Counted from the stretch's first letter, positions 36,337 through 43,987 are shown. The stretch is 64,000 bases of DNA from PCC-6802 sp943367755 (GCA_943367755.1 CALRKB020000020.1:1-64000); one strand, 5' to 3'. Made by a program: numbers and translations. The notes: a model not told the origin generated them from the sequence alone.

Positions 36337-36951
36337 CTACTCCTGAAGTTGACTTTGAATATAGTTGTAACCTTTATTAAAACTGAAAAGCATCTTACAG
36401 CCATAATTATCCAAAGCCTCCACAATATCTGGTGTATCAAAGTCTCGCGAATTGCGATTGAGAAAACATTTCTTATCTGACTCAGTTGCACTTAAATGGC
36501 TAATTACAGATGCATACACAATTGAGTCTTGGGGAGAAAGGTTGAGACTTGATTCAAATTCTAGTGCTGCAGCTAATATACGTTGCTCTAAAGGGATAAC
36601 TTCAGCTACACTCAAAATCTTATCTATTGTTTGACGCAGTATTCTCTTCTCTTCTTCAATACTTTGAATTAAAATGCTTGTTAGATTCTGCAATAAACTA
36701 TTAGCCTCATCTCTATATACCTCCGAACGCGATAGCTGCTTAAGTTCAGTTTTAACACCCCCATTAATTATAGATTGCCTTTTGTTTGCAAAACTTCTAA
36801 TAGTTCCGTAAGGCTCAACTATACAATATGCAGGAATAACTAGCTGTGCCTTTTTCGTCTCACAAATTGAAACAATCTGATTGCAACTTTGATATTGTTC
36901 TTGCTTTAGAGCCATTTCTAAAATAAAGTTTGACTCAACGTATATATTCAT
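36337..36951 (-). CDS. PIN-like domain protein
   Basis: This 204-residue protein begins MNIYVESNFILEMAL, which places acidic residues like those of the first PIN beta-strand. LSPQDSIVYASVI and KKCFLNRNSRDFDTPDIVE follow near the end, matching the second half of a PIN nuclease (S.QDs.v.asvi....F.tr...DF). PIN proteins are usually metal-dependent RNases. It overlaps the preceding small gene by 4 nt (36948-36951), so the two are made together like a toxin-antitoxin or defence pair. This function is inferred. Confidence 0.6.
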   Translation of the reverse strand: MNIYVESNFILEMALKQEQYQSCNQIVSICETKKAQLVIPAYCIVEPYGTIRSFANKRQSIINGGVKTELKQLSRSEVYRDEANSLLQNLTSILIQSIEEEKRILRQTIDKILSVAEVIPLEQRILAAALEFESSLNLSPQDSIVYASVISHLSATESDKKCFLNRNSRDFDTPDIVEALDNYGCKMLFSFNKGYNYIQSQLQE

Positions 36952-37415
36952 GCTGCTAGTTCGAGAATTGTATGTCCACTTTTAATTGCATCATACAGAC
37001 CAGATTCAATTAGCCAATCTTGAGTACTTCCATATCTAACAGGAAAAATATCAGAACGCATAATTTCGTCTAGCCAAGCATCAATAATCAACTCCAAACT
37101 CTGCGCACTCATATTCTCTATTGATATACCAGTTCTATCTGAATATGGTTTCAGAATTAGTGTTGGGTCAATCTCATAATCTGGTTGCACCAATTCTGCC
37201 AAAGATTCAGCATCTTTCCATAAGTAAAAACGGTCAGGTGTCGCTAGCAGAAAGAAGCGCGTCTGTGGTAAATATCCATGTGCAAGGATATTACGGCGCA
37301 ATTCAGCCCCCCATTTAGGAGAAGTTCCCAACTTTCGCTTTACTTCAACGATAAGGACTAGCTGGCTGTTCTTGTCATAGACTGCAATATCTATTTCGTT
37401 ATTGGTAAATCTCAT
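36948..37415 (-). CDS. Putative restriction-endonuclease-like protein (HsdR-N/DUF-like)
   Basis: The 155-residue protein starts MRFTNNEIDIAVYDKNSQLV and then LIVEVKRKLG. The D...(E)VKRK arrangement resembles a PD-(D/E)xK nuclease core, and RFFLLATPDRFYLWKD is common in small restriction-like proteins of cyanobacteria. Its start codon shares one base with the stop of sdhB (TAATG at 37413-37417), and its end overlaps the PIN gene by 4 nt. The pair therefore sits inside the succinate dehydrogenase operon with no intergenic DNA at all. Confidence 0.5.
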   Translation of the reverse strand: MRFTNNEIDIAVYDKNSQLVLIVEVKRKLGTSPKWGAELRRNILAHGYLPQTRFFLLATPDRFYLWKDAESLAELVQPDYEIDPTLILKPYSDRTGISIENMSAQSLELIIDAWLDEIMRSDIFPVRYGSTQDWLIESGLYDAIKSGHTILELAA

Positions 37416-38473
37416 TACTGTTTATCCTTTATTGATAGATTCCTACTGCCTAGTTTCTGCACTGATTCAATCAGGGATTTAACCTGTTTTACTCCTTCAG
37501 ATGGTTTGAACTGCCAAGGCCAGGGCATTTTGCCTGCGAGAATCATACGAATACCCAGTGGCACGATGCTCAGCATCCCCTTGATGTCTTTGAGGTTATT
37601 GCCAACCACCTTAACTCCAAACTTGCTCTCATCAATCCAACCTTCTTCTTTTACTAACTCCACCATAGTATGACGATGACGTTGGGCAGTTGATTCAGGT
37701 AGATGTGTATCTTTGAGAATCTCTTGCCTAATCTGCGAAATTCGATCTAAAGGTTGTACTTCTACTGGGCAAACTTCATTACAGTTATAACAACGCGTAC
37801 AGCCCCAGGCAAAATCAAGATCGTTGTACTTCACAACTCGTTCTTCTGTGCGATCGTCGCGATTGTCGGCCAGTAGGCGATAGGCTTTGGCTAGAGCATG
37901 GGGACCAACAAATTTATCGTTGACATTTGCCGCATTGCACTCAGAATAACAGGAGCCACAGAGAATGCAGTTAGCTGCCACCTGCAACTTATCTCGCTGG
38001 GCTGGGGTCTGCAAAAATTCTGTTTTAGAGATCTGATGTGAAGCCGTGGAAACGTATGGATCGACCAGTGCCAGGTTATCCCAAAATTTAGTCATATCTA
38101 CCACCAGGTCTTTAATTACGGGGAGATTTTGCATGGGCTCGATCGCAATAGTATGACTACTACCATCTAGCTCTGCTTCAATATTGGTGAGTGGCGATCG
38201 CTGTCTCTCTAGAACTTCACTAACTAATTTTTGGCAAGCTAATCCAGACACGCCATCAATTTTCATGCCACAGGAGCCACAAATCACATTCCGACAATTG
38301 CGCCGAAATACCAATGACCCATCCTGCTCCCATTGGATTTTATTCAGAATATCCAGGACTGTATTGCTGCTGGGATCAACTTCAACTTCGTAGGTTTGAT
38401 ACCGAGGTGCACTAGTACGAGATGCCTGTCGTCGAATCTTGACTGAAATCTTCATAGGTTTAAACCTCAACAA
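37415..38473 (-). CDS. sdhB: Succinate dehydrogenase/fumarate reductase iron-sulfur subunit
   Basis: The 352-residue protein has the plant-type [2Fe-2S] ligands in RRNCRNVICGSCGMKIDG followed by LAC. A C-terminal ferredoxin domain holds CILCGSCYSEC and CTRCYNCNEVCPVE, binding the [4Fe-4S] and [3Fe-4S] clusters. It passes electrons from the flavoprotein subunit (SdhA, not in the window) to quinone. It is longer than the usual 240-330 residues because of a C-terminal extension, which is common in the HdrB-linked class. Its stop overlaps the next gene. Confidence 0.9.
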   Translation of the reverse strand: MLRFKPMKISVKIRRQASRTSAPRYQTYEVEVDPSSNTVLDILNKIQWEQDGSLVFRRNCRNVICGSCGMKIDGVSGLACQKLVSEVLERQRSPLTNIEAELDGSSHTIAIEPMQNLPVIKDLVVDMTKFWDNLALVDPYVSTASHQISKTEFLQTPAQRDKLQVAANCILCGSCYSECNAANVNDKFVGPHALAKAYRLLADNRDDRTEERVVKYNDLDFAWGCTRCYNCNEVCPVEVQPLDRISQIRQEILKDTHLPESTAQRHRHTMVELVKEEGWIDESKFGVKVVGNNLKDIKGMLSIVPLGIRMILAGKMPWPWQFKPSEGVKQVKSLIESVQKLGSRNLSIKDKQ

Positions 38474-38543
38474 TCTCTATTTAACTGCGGTAAGAGCCAA
38501 ATTTGGCTAGTTGATTGCCACGAAAAACCTTACCGATAATTAT

Positions 38544-38568
38544 GGGGCAATCCCCCTTTGGTTGCCCC
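38544..38568 (-). terminator. Inverted repeat between rpiA and sdhB
   Basis: GGGGCAA (38544-38550) and TTGCCCC (38562-38568) form a perfect 7-bp stem with an 11-nt loop. It lies about 60 nt after the rpiA stop and 70 nt before the sdhB start on the minus strand. There is no long T-run, so it may be a weak terminator or an RNA processing element. Confidence 0.35.
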
Positions 38569-38626
38569 GATTAGTTGAAGGCAGGCACAGAGGAGCTGCT
38601 CCTACATGGTTTTATTTATATTTTAA

Positions 38627-39340
38627 CTAGCTAATCTCGCGGATGATTGGTTTACCATCCTTAAATTCGCCTACCAAAATAATATCGGTAACGCCTATAA
38701 ACAGGCCATTTTCTAGAACACCTGGAATATTATTGAGAGTCTTCTCTAGTCCTGCTGCATCAGGGATATCGCTAAATGTGACATCGAGCACCATATTGCC
38801 CTGATCGGTAATCACTGGCCCATCTTTTTTCACACCCATGCGCAATTCTGGCTTGCCACCAAGTTTCTCTACTGCTCTAGTCACTGGCGAGATCGCCATC
38901 GGTAGCACTTCCACAGGTACAGCAAACGTAGAGCCAAGTTTCTCAACTAGCTTTGACTCGTCCACCACCACAATAAATAGCTCCGCTAGCGAATCAATCA
39001 CCTTCTCGCGTGTATGCGCTGCGCCACCACCCTTGATCAGGTTTTTGGCGGGGTCAACCTCATCGGCACCATCAATCGCTACATCAATGCGATCCACATC
39101 ATCAAGGGAACGGAGCGCTACACCATACTTTTTAGCCAATACCGAAGCTTGAAATGAAGTGGGAATACCAACAATATCCTTTAGTTCACCCGATGCGAGT
39201 CTAGCTCCTAATTCGGCGATCGCAAATGCCGTAGTCGAACCTGTCCCCAATCCCACAACCATACCTGACTTAACGCGCTTTGCGGCAGCAATACCGACTT
39301 CTTGCTTGAGCTGCTTAATGGCCTCAGGTGATGTAGTCAT
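38627..39340 (-). CDS. rpiA: Ribose-5-phosphate isomerase A
   Basis: The 237-residue enzyme interconverts ribose-5-phosphate and ribulose-5-phosphate in the Calvin and pentose phosphate cycles. Signatures are MVVGLGTGSTTAFAI near residue 28, DVAIDGADEVDPAKNLIKGG with the catalytic Asp and Lys region, and AAHTREKVIDSLA. The C-terminal part (ITDQGNMVLDVTF and GVLENGLFIGVTD) is complete. It is transcribed divergently from the DUF4079 gene, with 160 bp between them. Confidence 0.95.
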   Translation of the reverse strand: MTTSPEAIKQLKQEVGIAAAKRVKSGMVVGLGTGSTTAFAIAELGARLASGELKDIVGIPTSFQASVLAKKYGVALRSLDDVDRIDVAIDGADEVDPAKNLIKGGGAAHTREKVIDSLAELFIVVVDESKLVEKLGSTFAVPVEVLPMAISPVTRAVEKLGGKPELRMGVKKDGPVITDQGNMVLDVTFSDIPDAAGLEKTLNNIPGVLENGLFIGVTDIILVGEFKDGKPIIREIS

Positions 39341-39500
39341 GGGTAATCCTAGTCTTAAAAATGCACACTTAATCGTAGCGCAGGTTGCGACACTTTTAGC
39401 TATTACCTATTGCCATTAACTAGCAAACCTGAACTAGCGGTTTGTTAATTTATCTTCACAGTTAGAATTGTCTTGTCACAAAATAGAGGATTGAACCACT

Positions 39501-39983
39501 ATGGCTAATTTAGCTGAGTTTCTGCAACCAGTCGCTGATGCATTTAACGGTCTGGGCACACCTGAACCTGTCGTGCATTGGGGTCACCCGTTTTTTATGG
39601 CGATCGTTATCTTTGTGATGGGTAGTTTTGTCGGTTTTGCTGGTTGGAAAGGGCGTATCGCTAACGATCCGGAGATCGCTATTAAGAATAAAGCCGATCA
39701 CCGTAAGATCGCCCCTTTAATGACGGCTTTTCTGGCCGCAGGATATACAGGTGGACTGATATCTCTGGTCATGCAGAAGAAGCCTTTACTAGAAAGCCCC
39801 CACTTTTGGACTGGTTCCATAGTACTAACCTTATTGGTACTTAATGCCGCTATTTCGCTTACAGGTTTTGGTGGCAATAAGGCGGCATTGCGCACTTCCC
39901 ACGCCTATCTTGGTAGTGCCATTTTGGTGCTGCTATTTATCCATGCTGCTCTAGGGCTAAAATTGGGCTTGTCAATAGGCTGA
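39501..39983 (+). CDS. DUF4079 family membrane protein
   Basis: The 160-residue protein has four membrane helices and conserved histidines at helix ends (VVHWGHPFFMAI, KADHRKIAPL, RTSHAYLGSA, LFIHAALGL). This matches DUF4079, a cyanobacterial and plastid family resembling cytochrome b561-type proteins, so heme binding is possible but unproven. It is the last host gene before the tRNA-Asp gene that served as the transposon's target. Confidence 0.8.
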   Translation: MANLAEFLQPVADAFNGLGTPEPVVHWGHPFFMAIVIFVMGSFVGFAGWKGRIANDPEIAIKNKADHRKIAPLMTAFLAAGYTGGLISLVMQKKPLLESPHFWTGSIVLTLLVLNAAISLTGFGGNKAALRTSHAYLGSAILVLLFIHAALGLKLGLSIG

Positions 39984-40096
39984 GATTGAGGTTAAAGCCA
40001 TAGGAAATTTGCGGGATACCAAGAATCTTTGCTGAAGTAATTGACAAAAGTAGGTTTAGTCTGCAAAATGGAGATCGCTTAAAAAACAAGCGATTT

Positions 40097-40170
40097 GGGA
40101 CTGTAGTTCAATTGGTTAGAGCACCGCCCTGTCACGGCGGAAGTTGCGGGTTCGAGCCCCGTCAGTCCCG
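40097..40170 (+). tRNA. tRNA-Asp (anticodon GTC)
   Basis: The 74-nt gene folds into a full cloverleaf. The acceptor stem GGGACTG pairs with CAGTCCC and G is the discriminator. The D-arm contains AATTGGTTA, the anticodon stem CCGCC/GGCGG encloses loop CTGTCAC with GTC, and the T-arm has GGTTCGAGCC. No CCA is encoded. Bases 40118-40134 are identical to the transposon's delocalised guide. The tRNA is intact because insertion was downstream of its 3' end. Confidence 0.97.
40118..40134 (+). other. Protospacer in tRNA-Asp targeted by the CAST homing guide
   Basis: AGAGCACCGCCCTGTCA in the tRNA gene equals the 17-nt spacer-like sequence next to the delocalised repeat (reverse complement at 40342-40358). 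It is preceded by GGTT (40114-40117), which satisfies the GTN PAM known for Cas12k of type V-K systems. The 18th base differs, so the match ends at 17 nt. Confidence 0.9.
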
Positions 40171-40179
40171 TTGATAAAT

Positions 40180-40310
40180 TGTCGAGTAACACTTTATTTG
40201 TCATCGTTAACAAATTAGTGTCACTATTAACAAATTAGTGTCGTGCTAGCTCATTAACTTATGCTTTAACAAATTAGTGTCCATTTATAACCGTTAACAA
40301 ACTAATGTCG
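40180..40310. repeat. CAST end (target-proximal) with TnsB-type binding repeats
   Basis: Three identical 16-mers TTAACAAATTAGTGTC start at 40207, 40227 and 40266. Variants are TTAACAAACTAATGTC at 40294 and GTAACACTTTATTTGTC at 40186-40202. Starts are spaced about 20, 20, 39 and 28 bp. This matches the repeated TnsB sites in the ends of known V-K elements, which share an ACAAATTA...TGTC core. The terminal TGT at 40180 fits the Tn7-like end rule. No gene lies here. Confidence 0.85.
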
Positions 40311-40341
40311 CTGGAACTAATTTCACTTCCAACCATTTCAA

Positions 40342-40410
40342 TGACAGGGCGGTGCTCTCTTTCAACCCACCTACTATTACCAAAGTAGCACTTCTCCTTA
40401 GAGGTTCAAC
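40342..40410 (-). ncRNA. Delocalised CRISPR guide (homing crRNA) matching tRNA-Asp
   Basis: On the minus strand a partial repeat ends GGTGGGTTGAAAG (40371-40359). It is followed directly by AGAGCACCGCCCTGTCA (40358-40342), identical to part of the tRNA-Asp gene 208 bp away. The upstream part is not a normal repeat but forms its own hairpin (CTACT at 40371-40375 with AGTAG at 40384-40388 on the plus strand). Such solitary guides near the CRISPR-side end direct V-K elements to tRNA genes. The 5' boundary of the RNA is not visible. Confidence 0.87.
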
Positions 40411-40448
40411 CATTTAGTGTTTGGAAAAAATATACACCTTCTCAGGAT

Positions 40449-41065
40449 CTTTTAACCCTCCTATGTCTGGGAGGGCGATTGTGACCCAGCTTGCGCGAGT
40501 GCTAAACCCTAAAGATCCGTTCCTTTCAACCCGCCCATGTCTGGGAGGGCGATTGCGACTCGCCCAGCAAAGTACAACCACGGAATATTCCAACCGCTTT
40601 CAACCCGCCCATGTCTGGGAGGGCGATTGCGACGCACTCGATGCCGCGATCGCATATTCTGGATCAACTTTCAACCCGCCCATGTCTGGGAGGGCGATTG
40701 CGACTTGATTGGTTCCCATCTGAACCCGGCCAAATGCCCTTTCAACCCGCCCATGTCTGGGAGGGCGATTGCGACCCGCAAACGCAGCAGGTCGGTGAAG
40801 GTAATGTTAACTTTCAACCCGCCCATGTCTGGGAGGGCGATTGCGACCCGCCCACCTGTCCGCCTTTCCGTCGCTAGACTCATCTTTCAACCCGCCCATG
40901 TCTGGGAGGGCGATTGCGACCCCTGTAAAACGATACAGAGTATTAGCAGCTAGTGCCTTTCAACCCGCCCATGTCTGGGAGGGCGATTGCGACCAGTATC
41001 GCAAGTGGGCAAATAAGGCAGGATAATACTTTCAACCCGCCCATGTCTGGGAGGGCGATTGCGAC
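40449..41065 (-). CRISPR. Type V-K CRISPR array, 9 repeats and 8 spacers
   Basis: 37-bp repeats start at 40449, 40523, 40597, 40668, 40739, 40811, 40884, 40957 and 41029. The eight spacers are 34-37 bp. In crRNA orientation (minus) a repeat begins GTCGCAATCGCCCTCCC and ends GGGCGGGTTGAAAG, with spacer following, as in type V-K. The repeat at 40449-40485 has four C/G-to-T changes on the plus strand and is the leader-distal degenerate repeat, so the leader is at the 41066 side next to the tracrRNA and cas12k. No adaptation genes are nearby. Confidence 0.98.
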
Positions 41066-41261
41066 CTGGACACCTCTGCAATAGCATCTAGATGTATGTT
41101 TCAGAGGTGGTTCGCGCGAATCTAGTGAAATGCCCTGCCAGAGCATAATTTCTTGTTAGAGTTCAAGCAAGGAGTTACTGATGAAATCCTTGTGGAGTAT
41201 GGAATCTACGATCTGCGCGAACCAGCAAGGAATTTTAACTTTCCTTGAGGTTGCCAAATCA
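41066..41261 (-). promoter_or_regulatory. CRISPR leader region between tracrRNA and array
   Basis: About 200 bp without a gene separate the end of the tracrRNA from the first repeat. It contains no ORF I trust. In other V-K elements the array is transcribed from here or by readthrough from the tracrRNA. No consensus promoter stands out. Confidence 0.4.
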
Positions 41262-41500
41262 AGAAGGAGAGAGGGTTCCCCCTTGATCGGGGGTGATTCA
41301 GTAGCCACCACAGCGGTCTACCCGCGCCCTTATTGCTGGGAGCGCACCTTATTCCTGTCTTTTGAAGACAGCAGCATCAGGGTTGGCAGCTACTAGGGTC
41401 AGAAAGCAAGACTGTCTTACAACAGCCAAACTAACCCATATTTATCACAACACAGAGGCTTCATAGAAGCATGAGTTGCGGCGCGATTAACTATTCAGTT
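41262..41500 (-). ncRNA. tracrRNA of Cas12k
   Basis: The minus strand between cas12k and the array closely follows, in order, the tracrRNA of the Scytonema CAST as I remember it. It starts near CGCGCCGCAACTCATGC, then GCCTCTG, GGGTTAGTTTG, GTCTTGCTTTCTGACCC, a GATGCTGCTGTCTTC hairpin, GGTGCGCTCCCAGCAATAAG, GGTGGCTACTGAATCACC and CCCGATCAAGGGGG, and ends with GGAACCCTCTCTCC. The last AACCCTC can pair with GGGCGGGTT of the repeat as the anti-repeat. Ends are approximate. Confidence 0.88.
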
Positions 41501-41531
41501 GTCAAGGTTCTGATTGGTATTTGGCTGGAAC

Positions 41532-43439
41532 TTAACGCCGAGCCTGATAGGCTGCGATCGCTAATTCCCGGGCTTTTTCCTGTGGGCTACCCCGTGCAGG
41601 TTGCTGCCCCTCTTCAGTCACTAGACCAATTTTTATGGCTTGACTTTGGATGCTCTGGATGAGGCGACCATAGCTCCATTGATGCATGTTGTCTCGATAT
41701 TGCTTGGCGTAATTCTTTTGAATCTCGATACAGCCAGGAATCTTTTCCTCCGCTCTGGTTTGGATTTCAGATTGAACTATTTCCCGTACATCACCTAACT
41801 TTGGCAAGACTATACGGCTGGCTTTGTATTCTTGAGCGATCGCCAGCACTGCCTTAGCTATTAATCGATCGACGTGTTGCCCTAGCTCAGCTTGATTAGA
41901 TTGGTTAGGAGTAAAGTGCTTTTGGGCTTTATGACGTTGGTGAGAGGTTTTCCTTTGTTGATATCTTTGGCGATGGAGTAAGTCATAATCATCACCCAAC
42001 AACTGCCGAATACTGCGATAGGCTATGGCTTTGCCAGTATTGATATCTACAATTGCAACGGTTGCAGGTTGCTCTAAACCAAGACTTACCCCCACAGAAA
42101 TATGGGGTTGTCCTACGTACATTGGTTGACTTGGACGAGGAAATGGATTGCTGATTCGGGCTAGTGTGGATTTCTTTCGTTTGATAAATGATTCCTGATT
42201 CTTATTTAGACTACCTTTCGCCTCGGTTTGGGTAATTGTTTTAGCAATGTCAACAGCCTTTTCTTGACGAACTCGATCTGTGCCTTCAGCAGTCCATAGA
42301 CGAGTATCAACTGTGCAGAACAAGGTTAAGTGATGGATAGACCAAGGATTACCCTTGCCTTCGTTTTCTTGCCATGCAAGACGACCAGAACGGAGGGTAA
42401 ATAATGCGCTAGAGTACTGGTCTTTACTGTCTCGTTTGATCTGCTGATCTTCTAGGAAACGTCTAAACCAGTGGATTTGCCGTTTGTCACAGTACACTTC
42501 AAAAGAACATTCACCTAAACCATTGAAGTGTACGCATAGTCTTCCTTTCTGGTTAAGCGACCAAGACATATCTTCATTGGTTTCAAAGGTAATTGGGAAA
42601 GGTATGGAACTTGACCTTTTGAGAAGAGTGGATTGCCAAGAACTTGCTTCTTCTTCACTTTCAGGATTGGTAGTTGCAGCTATTTCTAGTACTTCAGCCC
42701 AGCTTTGACCCGTTAAATCTCGACCTTTAGGCATCCTGGCAGCAAGCTGTTCAGTCAGACGTTTGATTTGCTGTTTTAGTACGTTACGACGCTTTTTAAA
42801 TTTTTCTGGGTTTTCTTCTTTGTGATTTACTTTGCAGCCATTTTTGAGTAGATAAGTGATCGCGCATTTACTGAGAGGATCTTCAACTTCTCTGTACTGC
42901 TCGAACAGAATGCTAGATATGCTGCGATTGCCTTCAGAGGTCTTTTGTTGTTTCGTTTTCTTGTTCTTTCTACCTTTCTGCGGGGCATTGGATTGGTCGG
43001 ATGCAGCGGTAATTTGAGCCAGAATCTCAGTTGCTTTAGTACGAATAGTTTCTAAATCGCGATCGCAAACTTCTGCTAATTCAGGGTCACTTTTTAGCAT
43101 TTCAAGCCAGCGAGCTTTACCTTCTAGTTTGCGCTGTAACCTTAGCTGGAGCGCTAGCCAAGATTTATAGATGTAGTCAACTACACGGATGGCTGATTCA
43201 TAGAACCGTGCAGGCTGACCAATGAATCGGGGGTCAGCCTTGATGACTTTGCAAAGCTCTCGTACAACTTGGGTAGATAGTCTGCCAGATTGCCGCCATG
43301 CTTCAAATTCTGAGTGTTGCCCGACTTGCTCAAGCAATTCGTTGACCAAGGGCGTGTTGCGTTCTGCCATCAGTTGCCAGAGCTGTTGACGGGTGGATTC
43401 GTTGGCTATGAGGCGACATTGAATAGTTATCTGGCTCAT
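41532..43439 (-). CDS. cas12k: Cas12k, nuclease-dead effector of the type V-K CAST
   Basis: The 635-residue protein aligns along its whole length with Cas12k: MSQITIQCRLIANESTRQQL at the start, FIGQPARFYESAIRVVDYIY, MPKGRDLTG, FETNEDMSWSLNQKGRLCVH, HWFRRFLEDQQIKR and QWSYGRLIQSIQSQA. Its RuvC-like region has lost the catalytic residues: ISVGVSLGLEQPATVAIVD has Ser instead of the first Asp and RIVLPKLGDVRE lacks the Glu. It binds DNA with crRNA and tracrRNA and recruits TnsC/TniQ rather than cutting. It lies 72 nt from the divergently read cvkR start and should be repressed by CvkR. Confidence 0.97.
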   Translation of the reverse strand: MSQITIQCRLIANESTRQQLWQLMAERNTPLVNELLEQVGQHSEFEAWRQSGRLSTQVVRELCKVIKADPRFIGQPARFYESAIRVVDYIYKSWLALQLRLQRKLEGKARWLEMLKSDPELAEVCDRDLETIRTKATEILAQITAASDQSNAPQKGRKNKKTKQQKTSEGNRSISSILFEQYREVEDPLSKCAITYLLKNGCKVNHKEENPEKFKKRRNVLKQQIKRLTEQLAARMPKGRDLTGQSWAEVLEIAATTNPESEEEASSWQSTLLKRSSSIPFPITFETNEDMSWSLNQKGRLCVHFNGLGECSFEVYCDKRQIHWFRRFLEDQQIKRDSKDQYSSALFTLRSGRLAWQENEGKGNPWSIHHLTLFCTVDTRLWTAEGTDRVRQEKAVDIAKTITQTEAKGSLNKNQESFIKRKKSTLARISNPFPRPSQPMYVGQPHISVGVSLGLEQPATVAIVDINTGKAIAYRSIRQLLGDDYDLLHRQRYQQRKTSHQRHKAQKHFTPNQSNQAELGQHVDRLIAKAVLAIAQEYKASRIVLPKLGDVREIVQSEIQTRAEEKIPGCIEIQKNYAKQYRDNMHQWSYGRLIQSIQSQAIKIGLVTEEGQQPARGSPQEKARELAIAAYQARR

Positions 43440-43448
43440 TCATTTATA

Positions 43449-43463
43449 ATAACACAATGTCTT
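43449..43463. promoter_or_regulatory. CvkR operator in the cas12k promoter
   Basis: ATAACACAATGTCTT fits the published CvkR site as I recall it (AnnACATnATGTnnT) with one mismatch. It overlaps the minus-strand -10-like TTATTATA, 10-24 nt upstream of the cas12k ATG. CvkR binding would block cas12k transcription, which is how V-K elements limit their own activity. Confidence 0.6.
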
Positions 43464-43477
43464 TAAAATTGCGCGTG

Positions 43478-43506
43478 TTTACAATAGTGTTTTTGTGTAC
43501 GATACA
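43478..43506 (+). promoter_or_regulatory. Probable cvkR promoter
   Basis: A -35 box TTTACA (43478-43483) and a -10 box GATACA (43501-43506) are separated by exactly 17 bp. Transcription would then begin at or very near the ATG at 43511, giving a leaderless message. The arrangement also decides the cvkR start in favour of 43511. Confidence 0.5.
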
Positions 43507-43510
43507 ACGT

Positions 43511-43987
43511 ATGCAAGAAAGGTTTTTTACAAGTACAGATGCTGCCAAAATTACTGGCTGTACGCCCCGCCAGTTACAGTATTGGCGGCAAAAGGGTGTG
43601 GTTGTACCAACTGTCAACACAACTGGCACAGGTAGAAACGTTTACTACTCTGTGCCAGATCTACTGGAATTGACATCAATGCAGTACTTATTGGCTACAG
43701 GGTTAAATTTTGATGTCTGCCAAGCAACACTTGATATATTGAAAAAACTTGAGCCTCGCTTTTTTAGAGATCCATCGTCTTACAAGCCCATGAAACGATT
43801 TATGTTGTTGCAGCGATCGCCTCTGCATAGGGTGGAGTTAACTGACTTTAATGAAGATAAGGCAATTGAAGCAATTAGAAGCGGTCGAGCTGTAATGCCG
43901 TTCTGGATTGAGTTAGTTAAAGAGGATTTGGAATATCGGGTCAGAAATTTTGGTGGTGTTACAGACTTGTTGAAAGATGTAAAGTAG
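43511..43987 (+). CDS. cvkR: CvkR, MerR-type repressor of cas12k
   Basis: The 158-residue protein starts MQERFFTSTDAAKITGCTPR and continues QLQYWRQKGVVVPTVNTTGT, a MerR-type winged helix (residues about 4-70). A short helical C-terminal part follows, with no metal-binding cysteines of the classical MerR type. Its size and its position head to head with cas12k are those of CvkR, the V-K repressor described in cyanobacteria. The frame is open upstream to 43457, but that start would put the promoter and operator within the gene, so 43511 is preferred. Confidence 0.88.
   Translation: MQERFFTSTDAAKITGCTPRQLQYWRQKGVVVPTVNTTGTGRNVYYSVPDLLELTSMQYLLATGLNFDVCQATLDILKKLEPRFFRDPSSYKPMKRFMLLQRSPLHRVELTDFNEDKAIEAIRSGRAVMPFWIELVKEDLEYRVRNFGGVTDLLKDVK

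Noticed and set aside
38544..38568. Strong rho-independent terminator after rpiA
   Set aside because: The stem is perfect but no T-run follows on either strand, so it is kept only as a weak candidate.
40421..41146. Several ORFs across the CRISPR array with repeated peptides such as FNPPMSGRAIAT
   Set aside because: The repeated peptides are translations of the CRISPR repeats; spacers break any conserved sequence and there is no ribosome-binding site.
41181..41396. Plus-strand ORF of 71 codons between array and cas12k
   Set aside because: It lies on the strand opposite to the tracrRNA and is explained by it.
41532..43439. Cas12k as a TnpB-like or active Cas12 nuclease
   Set aside because: The RuvC Asp and Glu positions are replaced (GVSLG, VLPKLG), and its surroundings (tracrRNA, tniQ, tnsC) are those of the nuclease-dead transposon effector.
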